The notes beneath the pieces are model-generated. The model was not told where the DNA came from. It was given only the letters and a program-made list of their open reading frames with translations, and did no database searches. From contig NZ_CP009355.1 in the NCBI RefSeq assembly GCF_000772105.1, positions 744,001 through 808,000 of the forward strand: 64,000 bases of DNA, written 5' to 3'. Positions within the stretch are counted from its first letter, which is position 1. Every line of letters begins with the position of its first letter. Both the position numbers and the translations under genes were made by a program. This document shows positions 44,122 through 53,260 of this stretch, piece after piece. Source of the DNA: Vibrio tubiashii ATCC 19109 (GTDB lineage: Bacteria; Pseudomonadota; Gammaproteobacteria; Enterobacterales; Vibrionaceae).

Positions 44122-44598
44122 ATGATTAAGCTGACGCCAATGACCCCTTCTCATCTTGAACAGGTGATCACTCTCAGTGTGGCGGATGAACAACTCCCTT
44201 ATGTAGGAACGGTGGAGCAAGTTCTCCTCAATGCTGACGATAAAGTGCACCCTCATCTTGTTCTGGATGGTAGCAAAGTAGTTGGAATTTTTCTTATAGA
44301 TACCACTTACAGCCGTGTTTATGAGTTTGCTCCCGCGGGCTCTCTAGGCTTTAGAGCATTCTTGATCGACATAAACTGCCAAGGCCGTGGGTACGGAAGT
44401 GCCGCAATGTCTGTTTTAGGCAATTACCTAGCGCAACAATATCCACAATATGATGCTGTTTACTTGACCGTTAACTGCAAGAATCCAGCGGCTTATCGTT
44501 GCTATTTAAATAATGGCTTTGTTGATAATGGTGATCTTTATTTGGGAGGAGCAGCAGGGCCCCAGCATATTATGTCGTTGCAACTAAATGAAGGATGA
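44122..44598 (+). CDS. GNAT family N-acetyltransferase
   Basis: Cytoplasmic acetyltransferase of 158 aa. It has the acetyl-CoA pyrophosphate loop DINCQGRGYGSAAMSVL (motif QxxGxG), a preceding strand GFRAFLIDI and motif B region NPAAYRCYLNNGFVDNG. Substrate unknown. The start is the ATG at 44122 with GGAG upstream. No cotranscribed neighbour. Confidence 0.85.
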   Translation: MIKLTPMTPSHLEQVITLSVADEQLPYVGTVEQVLLNADDKVHPHLVLDGSKVVGIFLIDTTYSRVYEFAPAGSLGFRAFLIDINCQGRGYGSAAMSVLGNYLAQQYPQYDAVYLTVNCKNPAAYRCYLNNGFVDNGDLYLGGAAGPQHIMSLQLNEG

Positions 44599-44711
44599 AA
44601 CTTTCAAAGAGTTAAGTTGACCTTTATATCACTACCTCCTAAGTATTACTAAATTCATATAATAGTTACACAAACCATTCATTTTACTGCTACCGTTATA
44701 TTTATAAAATA

Positions 44712-44762
44712 AATCCGACCAGTCGGTAACCATCTAATTATTATGGTTTTTGCGGTCGGGTT
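44712..44762. repeat. Two-part hairpin in the chemoreceptor leader
   Basis: Outer arms AATCCGACC/GGTCGGGTT (44712-44720 with 44754-44762, one G-T pair) enclose inner arms AACCAT/ATGGTT (44728-44733 with 44743-44748). It lies 28 bases before the chemoreceptor start. The core also contains CCGACCAGTCGG. Confidence 0.5.
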
Positions 44763-44789
44763 GATAATAAACTTGATTGGTTAGGGTAT

Positions 44790-46433
44790 ATGGATATGTT
44801 GGTAAAGAAACTTAAAAACGTCTCAATTGCCGCAAGGGCATGGTCAATACTTGGATTATTCGCAATTGGCTTGTTTGCCAATACTTTTTTAAATATCGAT
44901 AAATCTCGTCAACATATGCGTGAAAATTACGAACGCGGAGTTGAAACACTAGTAGAAAGTGCCGTTAGTGTTATCGATTATTATCATCAGCAGAGTGAAA
45001 GCGGGGCGTTAACAAAAGAGGTAGCACAAGCTCGCGCTTTGGAAACGATTTCTGCAATGCGCTTTGATGGTGATAACTATATTTTTGTTGGTGATAATGA
45101 TGGAATCCAAATTGCCTCTGGAGTTCTCTCTCTACTAGGTAAAAACATTATGAACCTCCAAGATAGCAACGGCGTTTACTTTGTGAAAGAAATGTACCAA
45201 GCGGCGAAAAGTGGTGGAGGGTTTGTTGATTACCATTGGAAAAATCCAGATAAAGACTCCCTAGACCCTAAAACGAGTTACGCGGTGATGTTTGAACCGT
45301 GGGGTTGGATGGTTGGCTCTGGAATGAACATGGTTGCTTTAAAAGCGGTAACTTACCGTTCGGAAGTCACGTCCCTTAGCTATGCCGTCGGTATTTTAGT
45401 CGTGTTATCGCTGGTGGTCGGATATTTCATTAAAACGATAACGTCACCGTTAAAACGCACGTTACGCGCAATGAAAACATTGTCTCAAGGCGAAGGCGAT
45501 TTAACTCAGCGTTTACCAGAAGAGGGCAGTAAAGAACTGATTCACTTAGCTCGTTACTTCAACCAGTTTGTCGCCTCTATTCAATCGATTATGCTTAATA
45601 TCAGTGATGCAGGGACACAAGTTTCAGCATCGGCGACTCAGTTATCTAATTCCGTGCATCATATTGATGACAGCCTGAATCAGCAGCAAAACGATGTGGA
45701 CATGTTAGCTACAGCGATGACAGAAATGCTCGCCACCGTTGAAGAAGTAGCAAGTAGAACGGTTGAAGCTAATGACGCCAGTCGCCTTGCGGCAAAAGAG
45801 ACGCAAAATAGCCACTCGATCATTCAAAAGAATGTTACTGAAGCGAATGAATTGGCGGAGCAAATCGGTTCGGCAGGGCAAGTAGTTCAGAAGCTCGCGA
45901 CGGATGCGAGAAATGTGGATACTGTCCTTGAAGTGATTCGTGGCGTTGCTGAACAAACTAATCTGTTGGCACTCAATGCCGCAATTGAAGCGGCGAGAGC
46001 TGGAGAGCAAGGTCGCGGTTTTGCCGTGGTGGCTGATGAAGTAAGAACGCTGTCGCAGCGGACTCAAGAATCAACGCTTGAGATTCAAAACATCGTTGAA
46101 AAGCTTCAAACCGGCGCTGAAAATGTAGTAGTCGTGATGAACCAAGGCGCAGATAAAGCAAACCAAGCGTCTGAACTCTCTACGCAAGCTGGTCAAACTC
46201 TAGATAAAATTAATCAAGAGGTTCACACCATTGAGGAGATGGCGCAGCATATTGCGACTGCCGCAGAACAGCAAACGGTCACAGTGAATGATATCAATCG
46301 TAATGTCGTCAGCTTGAGTGACATGGCGAGCTCTGTATCGAGTGAGTCGGCGCAAATGGCGAGTTCGGGTAAAGAGTTAAAACACGTCTCAGAAAACCTT
46401 ATGAGCATGATTAACCGCTTTAAGCTTGCATAA
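44790..46433 (+). CDS. Methyl-accepting chemotaxis protein with single Cache domain
   Basis: Transmembrane chemoreceptor of 547 aa. First membrane helix about 15-33, periplasmic sCache_2-type sensor (about 35-195; segments FDGDNYIFVGDNDGIQIA and PWGWMVGSGMN), second helix about 198-216, HAMP (TSPLKRTLRAMKTLSQGEGDLT), and a long cytoplasmic coiled-coil with the tip EQTNLLALNAAIEAARAGEQ. No C-terminal CheR pentapeptide. The ligand is probably a small organic acid by family precedent, but it is not determined here. Confidence 0.92.
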   Translation: MDMLVKKLKNVSIAARAWSILGLFAIGLFANTFLNIDKSRQHMRENYERGVETLVESAVSVIDYYHQQSESGALTKEVAQARALETISAMRFDGDNYIFVGDNDGIQIASGVLSLLGKNIMNLQDSNGVYFVKEMYQAAKSGGGFVDYHWKNPDKDSLDPKTSYAVMFEPWGWMVGSGMNMVALKAVTYRSEVTSLSYAVGILVVLSLVVGYFIKTITSPLKRTLRAMKTLSQGEGDLTQRLPEEGSKELIHLARYFNQFVASIQSIMLNISDAGTQVSASATQLSNSVHHIDDSLNQQQNDVDMLATAMTEMLATVEEVASRTVEANDASRLAAKETQNSHSIIQKNVTEANELAEQIGSAGQVVQKLATDARNVDTVLEVIRGVAEQTNLLALNAAIEAARAGEQGRGFAVVADEVRTLSQRTQESTLEIQNIVEKLQTGAENVVVVMNQGADKANQASELSTQAGQTLDKINQEVHTIEEMAQHIATAAEQQTVTVNDINRNVVSLSDMASSVSSESAQMASSGKELKHVSENLMSMINRFKLA

Positions 46434-46482
46434 GGTTTAAGCAAACTGAGTTATCTCCAATCTTATTGGAATCTAAGACAGT

Positions 46483-46520
46483 GCTAGTGATAGAATCGCA
46501 GCAAATTTTCTATCACTAGC
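46483..46520 (+). repeat. 12-bp perfect hairpin immediately before the Nudix start
   Basis: GCTAGTGATAGA (46483-46494) pairs perfectly with TCTATCACTAGC (46509-46520) across a 14-base loop. The ATG follows six bases later with no ribosome site of its own and no T tract, so the hairpin probably sits in the leader and may control translation; it could also end the chemoreceptor transcript. Confidence 0.6.
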
Positions 46521-46526
46521 TTATCT

Positions 46527-47045
46527 ATGAGACATCTAAAGACCACAGTCCATCCTGATCTGGAACATTTGGACGACAAAATTATATTCAAGCGCAATGC
46601 AGCACGCGCCATCGTGGTTGATGGAGAAGATATTTTACTGTTATACACCGAGCGCTACCATGACTATACCATTCCGGGCGGCGGGCTTGATGAAGGTGAA
46701 GATATCATTGCTGGCATGGTACGCGAGTTAGAAGAAGAGACGGGCGCCAACAATATTCATGGCATTAAGCCTTTTGGTATCTATGAAGAGTTTCGACCTT
46801 GGTACAAAGAGGGTGCTGACGTTGTTCATATGATTTCGTACTGCTATACGTGCAAGGTTAACCGTGAACTCGGTGACACTAACTACGAAGATTACGAGAT
46901 TAAAAATGGCATGAAAGCTGTCTGGATGAACATTCATGATGCCATCGCTCATAATGAAAAAACTATTGCTGAAAGCCCAAAGAAAGGCATGAGTATTGAG
47001 CGTGAGACCTTTCTACTTCACCTCATAGCCAAAGAAATGCTTTAA
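46527..47045 (+). CDS. Nudix hydrolase
   Basis: Cytoplasmic pyrophosphohydrolase of 172 aa. The Nudix box is complete (GGGLDEGEDIIAGMVRELEE then ETGA; G-x5-E-x7-REUxEExGU). An additional conserved YTERYHDYTIPGG segment leads into it. Substrate unknown (nucleoside diphosphate derivative). Monocistronic between an upstream hairpin and a downstream terminator. Confidence 0.88.
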   Translation: MRHLKTTVHPDLEHLDDKIIFKRNAARAIVVDGEDILLLYTERYHDYTIPGGGLDEGEDIIAGMVRELEEETGANNIHGIKPFGIYEEFRPWYKEGADVVHMISYCYTCKVNRELGDTNYEDYEIKNGMKAVWMNIHDAIAHNEKTIAESPKKGMSIERETFLLHLIAKEML

Positions 47046-47064
47046 GTCATTAAGGTTAAAAGAC

Positions 47065-47101
47065 AAATGCCTACCAAATTACTTTGGTAGGCATTTTTTT
47101 G
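47065..47101 (+). terminator. Terminator after the Nudix gene
   Basis: Perfect 14-bp stem AAATGCCTACCAAA/TTTGGTAGGCATTT (47065-47078 with 47083-47096) followed by T; probably bidirectional with the convergent gene. Confidence 0.9.
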
Positions 47102-47123
47102 TTAGAGTCTAATGTCCACAGCC

Positions 47124-48086
47124 TTAAGACTCGACTTTTCTATAAAAGTACCTTTCACAAGTCGCATCACTCACATATTTGAGTGTGTGAGAGAGTATCG
47201 CGACGGTAATCAAGCCAAACAGTAACCTTCCCCAGAAGATAGAGAAGAAATCAGCGCCTATCAGAAGCACTAAGATGGTGTCTTCAATCATACTGTGAAC
47301 AAGATTAAGCAACATAATTGCGATAAACACATCTCGCGCGGGGATGTGCCCACGTTTTGCTTCGTTGATGAGAAGGCCGCCCCCAAAAGATAGGCCAAGG
47401 GTAATACCTACAATAGTCATGTTTGTTGCTTCACGACTGATCCCAAGTAACCTTAAGACAGGGCGCAACATTATCGCCATCGCTTTTTCAACGCCGACAA
47501 GTTTCATCAGCTTGAGGGCAAAAAGCAAAGCAGAAATGACAAGGAAAATTGCAACTAGGTTTTCAACTTGAACCCACGCCCATTCTAAGTAGGTTTGCTG
47601 TGCAACTTGCTCTGGTGACCAGACGACATTAGCGGTGTGACCTAATAAGTCCCAGTACTGGTAGCTATGGTGTAATAGCCATGCTAAGAGTATTCCACCA
47701 CCTAAACGCAGCAGTAATGTCATTGTGATGCTTACGCCCGCTTTTTTGGCAATGGCTGCTTCAATGGGTAATGAGTGAGCAAGCAACATCAATGTACCAA
47801 GCACTGACACTTGGGCGACGGTAAGCTGCACATCAGTATTCATAAATACCAATAAACCCGCATAGATGTTCGTCAGCAGCGTAGTTGCCCAAACGAGTCC
47901 CATCTCATCCGGAAGGCCAACCAAGCTCATCAAAGGGCTAAGCCAGTTACTCAAGATTGCGATGCCACCCATTTCTTCGATGACTTTGATGACGATAATG
48001 ATCGGCACCATGATCTTGTAGAGCGTCCAAGTGACATCAAAGATTTCTTTAACGAGATCTCGAAAGAAATTTTGCAGCTTGTTCAT
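47124..48086 (-). CDS. Nucleoside-recognition (Gate) domain membrane protein
   Basis: Inner-membrane protein of 320 aa with about eight hydrophobic segments and two Gate/nucleoside-recognition repeats (VIKVIEEMGGIAILSNWLSPLM and LVGVEKAMAIMLRPVLRLLG). Start at ATG 48086 with AAGGAA seven bases before. This family includes spore maturation proteins SpmA/B and YjiG/H-like transporters; the transported molecule is unknown. It is divergent from an Lrp-type regulator gene that may control it (inferred from position). Confidence 0.8.
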   Translation of the reverse strand: MNKLQNFFRDLVKEIFDVTWTLYKIMVPIIIVIKVIEEMGGIAILSNWLSPLMSLVGLPDEMGLVWATTLLTNIYAGLLVFMNTDVQLTVAQVSVLGTLMLLAHSLPIEAAIAKKAGVSITMTLLLRLGGGILLAWLLHHSYQYWDLLGHTANVVWSPEQVAQQTYLEWAWVQVENLVAIFLVISALLFALKLMKLVGVEKAMAIMLRPVLRLLGISREATNMTIVGITLGLSFGGGLLINEAKRGHIPARDVFIAIMLLNLVHSMIEDTILVLLIGADFFSIFWGRLLFGLITVAILSHTLKYVSDATCERYFYRKVES

Positions 48087-48236
48087 TGTCAGTTCCTTTA
48101 AAAACAACAGATGGCAAAATGTTATTCAAATGTAGAGAAATATGACGATGCTTATATAATGAGTACAACTAATTTTATTTCTTTGTTTTCTCTATGGGGA
48201 AGCAAAAGTTCCTAGATGTGGGGTATTAAGAAATAT

Positions 48237-48707
48237 ATGGAAATTGACAGAATTGATCGAAAGATCCTTTCAGTGCTGCAAAAGAATAACCGCATAGCGA
48301 ACGTTGAGCTTGCAGAGGAAGTTGGTTTGTCTCCACCCGCTTGTTTAAAGCGCGTTAAACGTTTAAGGGCGGGAAAAGTGATTGTTGGAGATGTCTCCAT
48401 TATCAACCCATCGTTAGCGGGCAACAAAATGACCTTGATTGTATCAGTGGAAATGGAGCGTGATAGGGGAGATATCTACAGCGTGTTCAGGCAGTCGATT
48501 GAAAAAGCACCTGAAGTGACGCAATGCTATCAAATCACCGGAGGCTACGACTTTATGCTGATTGTCTCGGTGGCGGACATACAGGCTTACGAGCGATTTA
48601 TTGAGCGAGTCTTACATCAAGATCGGAATATACGTAAGTTCCATACCTCTGTGTCGACTAAAACCGTTAAGTTCAGCACTCAAGTGAATGTAGAAGAGAT
48701 CCAATAA
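48237..48707 (+). CDS. Lrp/AsnC family transcriptional regulator
   Basis: Regulator of 156 aa, start at ATG 48237 (MEIDRIDRKILSVLQ); the frame is open upstream but the extra residues are atypical. N-terminal helix-turn-helix (IANVELAEEVGLSPPACLKRVKRL) and C-terminal RAM ligand-binding/oligomerisation domain (PEVTQCYQITGGYDFMLIV). Such proteins sense amino acids. The divergent membrane protein gene, 150 bases away, is a natural target. Confidence 0.9.
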   Translation: MEIDRIDRKILSVLQKNNRIANVELAEEVGLSPPACLKRVKRLRAGKVIVGDVSIINPSLAGNKMTLIVSVEMERDRGDIYSVFRQSIEKAPEVTQCYQITGGYDFMLIVSVADIQAYERFIERVLHQDRNIRKFHTSVSTKTVKFSTQVNVEEIQ

Positions 48708-48740
48708 AAATGCCCCGCTAACATAGCGGGGCATTTATTA
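48708..48740. terminator. Bidirectional terminator between lrp-type gene and tkt
   Basis: Perfect 13-bp stem AAATGCCCCGCTA/TAGCGGGGCATTT (48708-48720 with 48724-48736), loop ACA, with A and T runs on both sides. Confidence 0.85.
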
Positions 48741-48754
48741 TCAAGATACAGGGA

Positions 48755-50746
48755 TTAAGCTAGCAGCTCTTTCGCTGTGTTTACAACGTTTTCAGTTGTG
48801 AAACCAAACATCTTGAATAGCTCACCTGCAGGTGCAGATTCACCGAATGTCGTCATACCGATGATCTTGCCGCCGAAGCCAACGTACTTGTACCAGAAGT
48901 CAGCGATGCCCGCTTCTACAGCGATACGTGCAGTTACGTTAGATGGAAGTACAGATTCACGGTAGTCAGCGTCTTGCTTGTCGAATGCGTCAGTAGCAGG
49001 CATAGATACTACGCGTACCTTCTTACCTTCAGCTGTCAGTTCAGCAGCCGCGTTAACCGCTAATTCAACTTCAGAACCTGTAGCGATAAGGATTAGCTCT
49101 GGTTTGCCTTCACAATCTTTCAGGATGTAGCCACCGCGAGCGATGTTTGCAACTTGCTCTTCGTTACGCTCTTGCTGTGCAAGGTTTTGACGAGAGAAGA
49201 TTAGCGATGTTGGGCCATCTTTACGCTCGATTGCCAGTTTCCAAGCCACTGCAGATTCCACTTGGTCACATGGACGCCATGTGCTCATGTTTGGCGTTAG
49301 ACGTAGAGAAGCCATTTGCTCAACCGGTTGGTGAGTTGGGCCATCTTCGCCAAGACCAATAGAGTCGTGCGTGTAAACTTGGATGTTCTGAACTTTCATC
49401 AGAGCAGCCATACGCATTGCGTTACGCGCGTATTCCATGAACATTAGGAAAGTTGCACCGTATGGTACGAAACCACCGTGCAGAGCAATACCGTTCATGA
49501 TCGCTGTCATACCGAATTCACGTACACCGTAGTGGATGTAGTTACCTGCTGGATCTTCAGCAGACACAGATTTAGAACCAGACCACATAGTTAGGTTAGA
49601 AGGGGCAAGGTCAGCAGAGCCGCCTAGGAATTCAGGTAGCATAGCACCGAACGCTTCTAGAGCGTTTTGAGATGCTTTACGTGATGCAATGTTTGCTGGG
49701 TTAGCTTGAAGGTCAGCAATGATTGCGTTTGCTTTCTCTTCCCATTGTGCTGGCAGTTCACCGTTTACGCGGCGTTTGAATTCTGCTGCAAGCTCTGGAT
49801 ATGCTGCTTCATAAGCTGCAAGTTTCTCGTTCCACGCTGCTTCCTTAGCTGCGCCTGCTTCTTTCGCGTCCCACTGCGCGTAGACATCTTGCGGAATTTC
49901 AAACGGACCGTGCTCCCAACCAAGTTCTTTACGTGTAGCTGCAATTTCTTCAGCGCCTAGTGGTGCACCGTGACAGTCGTGTGAACCAGATTTGTTTGGA
50001 GAACCAAAACCGATGATTGTCTTAGTACAGATTAGAGTAGGGCGTGGGTCTGCTTTTGCTGCTTCAATCGCTGCGTTGATCGCTTCAGCGTTGTGACCGT
50101 CTACTGCTGGGATTACGTGCCAGCCGTAAGCTTCAAAACGCTTAGGAGTATCGTCAGAGAACCAACCTTCAACTTCACCATCGATAGAGATGCCGTTGTC
50201 ATCCCAGAAAGCGATAAGCTTACCAAGACCTAGCGTACCTGCTAGAGAACATGCTTCGTGAGAGATACCTTCCATCAGACAGCCGTCACCCATGAATGCA
50301 TAAGTGAAGTGGTCAACGATGTCGTGGCCTTCTTTGTTGAATTGTGCTGCTAGAGTTTTCTCAGCAAGCGCCATACCAACAGCGTTAGTGATACCTTGAC
50401 CTAGAGGGCCTGTTGTTGTTTCGATACCCGGTGCGTAACCGTACTCTGGGTGACCTGGAGTCTTAGAGTGCAGTTGACGGAAGTTCTTAAGATCGTCGAT
50501 TGATAGCTCGTAGCCTGCTAGGTGAAGCAGAGAGTAAATCAGCATAGAGCCGTGGCCGTTTGAAAGAACGAAACGGTCGCGGTCAGCCCACTCTGGGTTT
50601 GAAGGGTTGTGGTTTAGGTGATCACGCCAAAGAACTTCAGCGATGTCAGCCATACCCATAGGTGCGCCTGGGTGGCCAGAGTTTGCTTGTTGTACACCGT
50701 CCATGCTTAGAGCACGAATTGCGTTTGCTAGATTTTTACGATCCAT
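48755..50746 (-). CDS. tkt: Transketolase
   Basis: Thiamine-diphosphate enzyme of 663 aa that moves two-carbon units in the non-oxidative pentose phosphate pathway. N-terminal [23 protein letters not shown]/Mg motif GDGCLMEG...FWDDN, catalytic [13 protein letters not shown] and [17 protein letters not shown] in the pyrimidine-binding domain. Full length for the family. It follows tal on the same strand with an 82-base spacer that contains a hairpin, so the two are probably one transcript. Confidence 0.96.
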   Translation of the reverse strand: MDRKNLANAIRALSMDGVQQANSGHPGAPMGMADIAEVLWRDHLNHNPSNPEWADRDRFVLSNGHGSMLIYSLLHLAGYELSIDDLKNFRQLHSKTPGHPEYGYAPGIETTTGPLGQGITNAVGMALAEKTLAAQFNKEGHDIVDHFTYAFMGDGCLMEGISHEACSLAGTLGLGKLIAFWDDNGISIDGEVEGWFSDDTPKRFEAYGWHVIPAVDGHNAEAINAAIEAAKADPRPTLICTKTIIGFGSPNKSGSHDCHGAPLGAEEIAATRKELGWEHGPFEIPQDVYAQWDAKEAGAAKEAAWNEKLAAYEAAYPELAAEFKRRVNGELPAQWEEKANAIIADLQANPANIASRKASQNALEAFGAMLPEFLGGSADLAPSNLTMWSGSKSVSAEDPAGNYIHYGVREFGMTAIMNGIALHGGFVPYGATFLMFMEYARNAMRMAALMKVQNIQVYTHDSIGLGEDGPTHQPVEQMASLRLTPNMSTWRPCDQVESAVAWKLAIERKDGPTSLIFSRQNLAQQERNEEQVANIARGGYILKDCEGKPELILIATGSEVELAVNAAAELTAEGKKVRVVSMPATDAFDKQDADYRESVLPSNVTARIAVEAGIADFWYKYVGFGGKIIGMTTFGESAPAGELFKMFGFTTENVVNTAKELLA

Positions 50747-50788
50747 AATAAATACCGATAAATAGATTGTTTCTTAGAAAGGATATAA

Positions 50789-50814
50789 AGAGGGGAACGC
50801 AAACGTTCCCCTCT
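50789..50814 (-). terminator. Hairpin between tal and tkt
   Basis: Perfect 11-bp stem AGAGGGGAACG/CGTTCCCCTCT (50789-50799 with 50804-50814), loop CAAA. The following minus-strand sequence is only partly T-rich (TTATATCC), so it is a weak terminator or an mRNA-stability hairpin that would give more tal than tkt. Confidence 0.6.
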
Positions 50815-50828
50815 AGAAATTCTGTTGA

Positions 50829-51779
50829 TTAAAGCTTAGCTTCAATCATTGCTTCAAGTTTGCCTTGGTCAACTGCAAAGTTGCGGATACCTTCTGCAAG
50901 CTTCTCAACTGCCATAGGGTCTTGGTTGTGGTCCCATAGGAACTCAGCGTGAGTCATCGCAGCAGGGCGCTCTTTAGCACCTTTAGAGTCAACTAGCTTC
51001 TCAACTACTTCACCTTCAGCGGCTTCTAGTTCAGCAAGAAGTGCAGGAGCGATAGTTAGACGGTCACAACCAGCAAGCTCTAGGATCTCACCGATGTTAC
51101 GGAAGCTTGCGCCCATTACTACCGTGTTGTAGCCGTACTCTTTGTAGTAGTTGTAGATGCTAGTTACAGATAGTACGCCTGGATCTTCTTGAGCTTCGAA
51201 GTCACGACCTTCTTTTGCTTTGTACCAGTCCATGATACGGCCAACGAATGGTGAGATTAGGAATACGCCAGCTTCAGCACAAGCACGAGCCTGAGCGAAA
51301 GAGAATAGTAGAGTGAGGTTACAGTTGATGCCTTCTTTCTCAAGAATCTCTGCAGCGCGGATACCTTCCCAAGTAGACGCTAGCTTAATAAGGATACGGT
51401 CGTTAGTGATGCCCGCATCATTGTACATTTTTACTAGCTGGCGAGCTTTAGCAACGCTGCCTTCCATGTCGTAAGACAGACGAGCATCAACTTCAGTAGA
51501 GATACGGCCAGGGATAGTTTTAAGGATTTCTTTACCGATGTTTACCGCTAGCATGTCACAAGTGTCTTGTACTTGTTGTGCTTTATCAGAGCTTTGCGCT
51601 TTAGCGTATTCGATAGAAGCGTCGATTAGAGGTGCATACTCTTCGATTTGAGCTGCTTTAAGAATCAGAGAAGGGTTAGTTGTAGCGTCTTCTGGCTGGT
51701 ATTTTTTGATTGCATCAATTTCACCAGTGTCAGCGACTACAGTCGTTAGTTTACGAAGTTGCTCTAATTTGTTGCTCAT
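50829..51779 (-). CDS. tal: Transaldolase
   Basis: Class I aldolase-fold enzyme of 316 aa that transfers dihydroxyacetone units between sugar phosphates. Start at ATG 51779 ([20 protein letters not shown]), AGGA eight bases before; the ATG three codons earlier has no ribosome site. Schiff-base Lys in [14 protein letters not shown], and [14 protein letters not shown] segment ([14 protein letters not shown]). It heads the tal-tkt operon and is divergent from a SorC-type regulator gene. Confidence 0.95.
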   Translation of the reverse strand: MSNKLEQLRKLTTVVADTGEIDAIKKYQPEDATTNPSLILKAAQIEEYAPLIDASIEYAKAQSSDKAQQVQDTCDMLAVNIGKEILKTIPGRISTEVDARLSYDMEGSVAKARQLVKMYNDAGITNDRILIKLASTWEGIRAAEILEKEGINCNLTLLFSFAQARACAEAGVFLISPFVGRIMDWYKAKEGRDFEAQEDPGVLSVTSIYNYYKEYGYNTVVMGASFRNIGEILELAGCDRLTIAPALLAELEAAEGEVVEKLVDSKGAKERPAAMTHAEFLWDHNQDPMAVEKLAEGIRNFAVDQGKLEAMIEAKL

Positions 51780-51913
51780 TTCGATCATCCTATTTCATTG
51801 GGCTTCCACATCACTAAAGGATATGGGTGTGCAATTGCAAGCGAGTTAAGTAATAGTCGAATTTCCCACAGGGGACAACTTAGCTTACTTAACTTAAATA
51901 ATTTTCAACGTAT

Positions 51914-52197
51914 GAACAATTGTTGTGAACATTTGCTCGAACGCTGAGTAAATGATGGCTTCATAATTATCTCATACAGCTAGAAAGTCAATTGTTGAAT
52001 GAGCTTTTAAGTGATGTTCATCAAGTATTTTTAGTGTTCCCTACGCTTAGTAAGGAAACTAAACGTTTGCCAAGGCGGCGTAAGGGCTAAGGATAAACTT
52101 CTCAGGTGAAAATATAGGCTGAGAAAATGTAATTCTTATGAGCAAATGTTGCCAAAAAAGGTTGTTGTGACATATGCTACGGCTGTGAGCACATGTT
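51914..52197. promoter_or_regulatory. Cluster of GAGCAAATGTT motifs between tal and sorC-type gene
   Basis: Exact copies at 52140-52150 (+) and 51928-51938 (-); one-mismatch copy GAGCACATGTT at 52187-52197 (+). Weaker copies at 51914-51924 (+), 52121-52131 (+) and 52169-52179 (-). The first two sites, 51914 (+) and 51928 (-), face each other as an inverted pair. These look like operators for the SorC-type regulator acting on both tal-tkt and itself. Confidence 0.6.
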
Positions 52198-52230
52198 AGG
52201 TGCAATTGGTTAGCTGTGGAAGATACCCTA

Positions 52231-53211
52231 ATGAGCAAATCGCAAAGTGACATTTCAGATGATAACGCAGATCTATTGACGGAAATCTCTGTCGCCTACT
52301 ATCAGGATGGTGCGACTCAGGAAGAAATCTCTAAGAAGTTTTCTGTCTCGCGTGCCAAGGTAGGCCGAATGTTAAAGCAGGCCCGTGATGAGGGTATTGT
52401 TGAAATTACGGTTAAATACCACCCTGTGTTTAGTGCCAAAATAGAGCAGCGCCTGATTGAGCGCTTTGGTGTTAGGCGTGCGCTTATCGCGCTAGATCAG
52501 CCGGTAGAAGAGCAACAACGCCAACAGGTAGCAGGACTGGTTTCAAAATATATGGCTAGTTCCATTCAAAATGGATCGGTAGTCACCGTCGGGCAAGGTC
52601 GTAATGTCTCCGCAGTAGCTCATCACGTTGGTGTCATTCCACAGCGTGATGTTAAGTTTGTCTGTGGCATCGGTGGTATCCACCCTCGCGGAGGGATGTT
52701 CAATGCTGATCATATTTGCCGTCAGTTTGCGAAGAGTTACGGTGGAACCTCAGAGACATTATACGCACCAGCCTATGCAGAAAACAGAGAGCAAAAGCTG
52801 GCCTTTATGCAAAATGCAACCGTTAAACAAACCTTGGATCTTGCGCGTAAAGCTGATGTTGCTTTAGTTGGTATCGGTGATATGAGCGAGAACAGTTATA
52901 TGGTTGACCTTGGCTGGTTTACGGCAGATGAAGTGGTTCAGTCGCGAATGCAGCAAGGGGTAGTGGGTGACTTTGCCGGTTACGACTTCTTCGATATCCA
53001 TGGCGACTCAGCGACGACCGTAATGAGTGACCGAGTTATCGGCTTAAGTATCGACGAGTTTCGTCCGATTTCAGAGGTTATAGCCATCGCCGCGGAAAAC
53101 AGTAAGCCACTGGCATTGTTAGGCGCACTTAGAACAGGTGTGATTGACGTAATCGCGACAAGCGTAAGCAATGCACTGACAGTACTCAACTTAGATGAAC
53201 AGATGAAGTAA
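52231..53211 (+). CDS. SorC/DeoR-type sugar-binding transcriptional regulator
   Basis: Regulator of 326 aa, start at ATG 52231 with GGAAG upstream; a GTG at 52216 is in frame. N-terminal helix-turn-helix (YYQDGATQEEISKKFSVSRAKVGRMLKQA) and a C-terminal sugar-phosphate-binding domain of the SorC family (VTVGQGRNVSAVAHHVG; VKFVCGIGGIHPRGG; DVALVGIGDM). Divergent from tal-tkt across a region with repeated operator-like motifs, so control of the pentose phosphate operon by a sugar phosphate is likely. The effector is unknown. Confidence 0.88.
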   Translation: MSKSQSDISDDNADLLTEISVAYYQDGATQEEISKKFSVSRAKVGRMLKQARDEGIVEITVKYHPVFSAKIEQRLIERFGVRRALIALDQPVEEQQRQQVAGLVSKYMASSIQNGSVVTVGQGRNVSAVAHHVGVIPQRDVKFVCGIGGIHPRGGMFNADHICRQFAKSYGGTSETLYAPAYAENREQKLAFMQNATVKQTLDLARKADVALVGIGDMSENSYMVDLGWFTADEVVQSRMQQGVVGDFAGYDFFDIHGDSATTVMSDRVIGLSIDEFRPISEVIAIAAENSKPLALLGALRTGVIDVIATSVSNALTVLNLDEQMK

Positions 53212-53260
53212 TCCTTTGGAGTACCAAATTCATATAGTCCGGCATCTGTTCGTATAAGAA

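Noticed and set aside
51914..52197. CRP sites (TGTGA half-sites at TGTGAACATTT and TGTGAGCACAT)
   Set aside because: The second half TCACA is missing in each case; the bases are better explained by the repeated GAGCAAATGTT motif.
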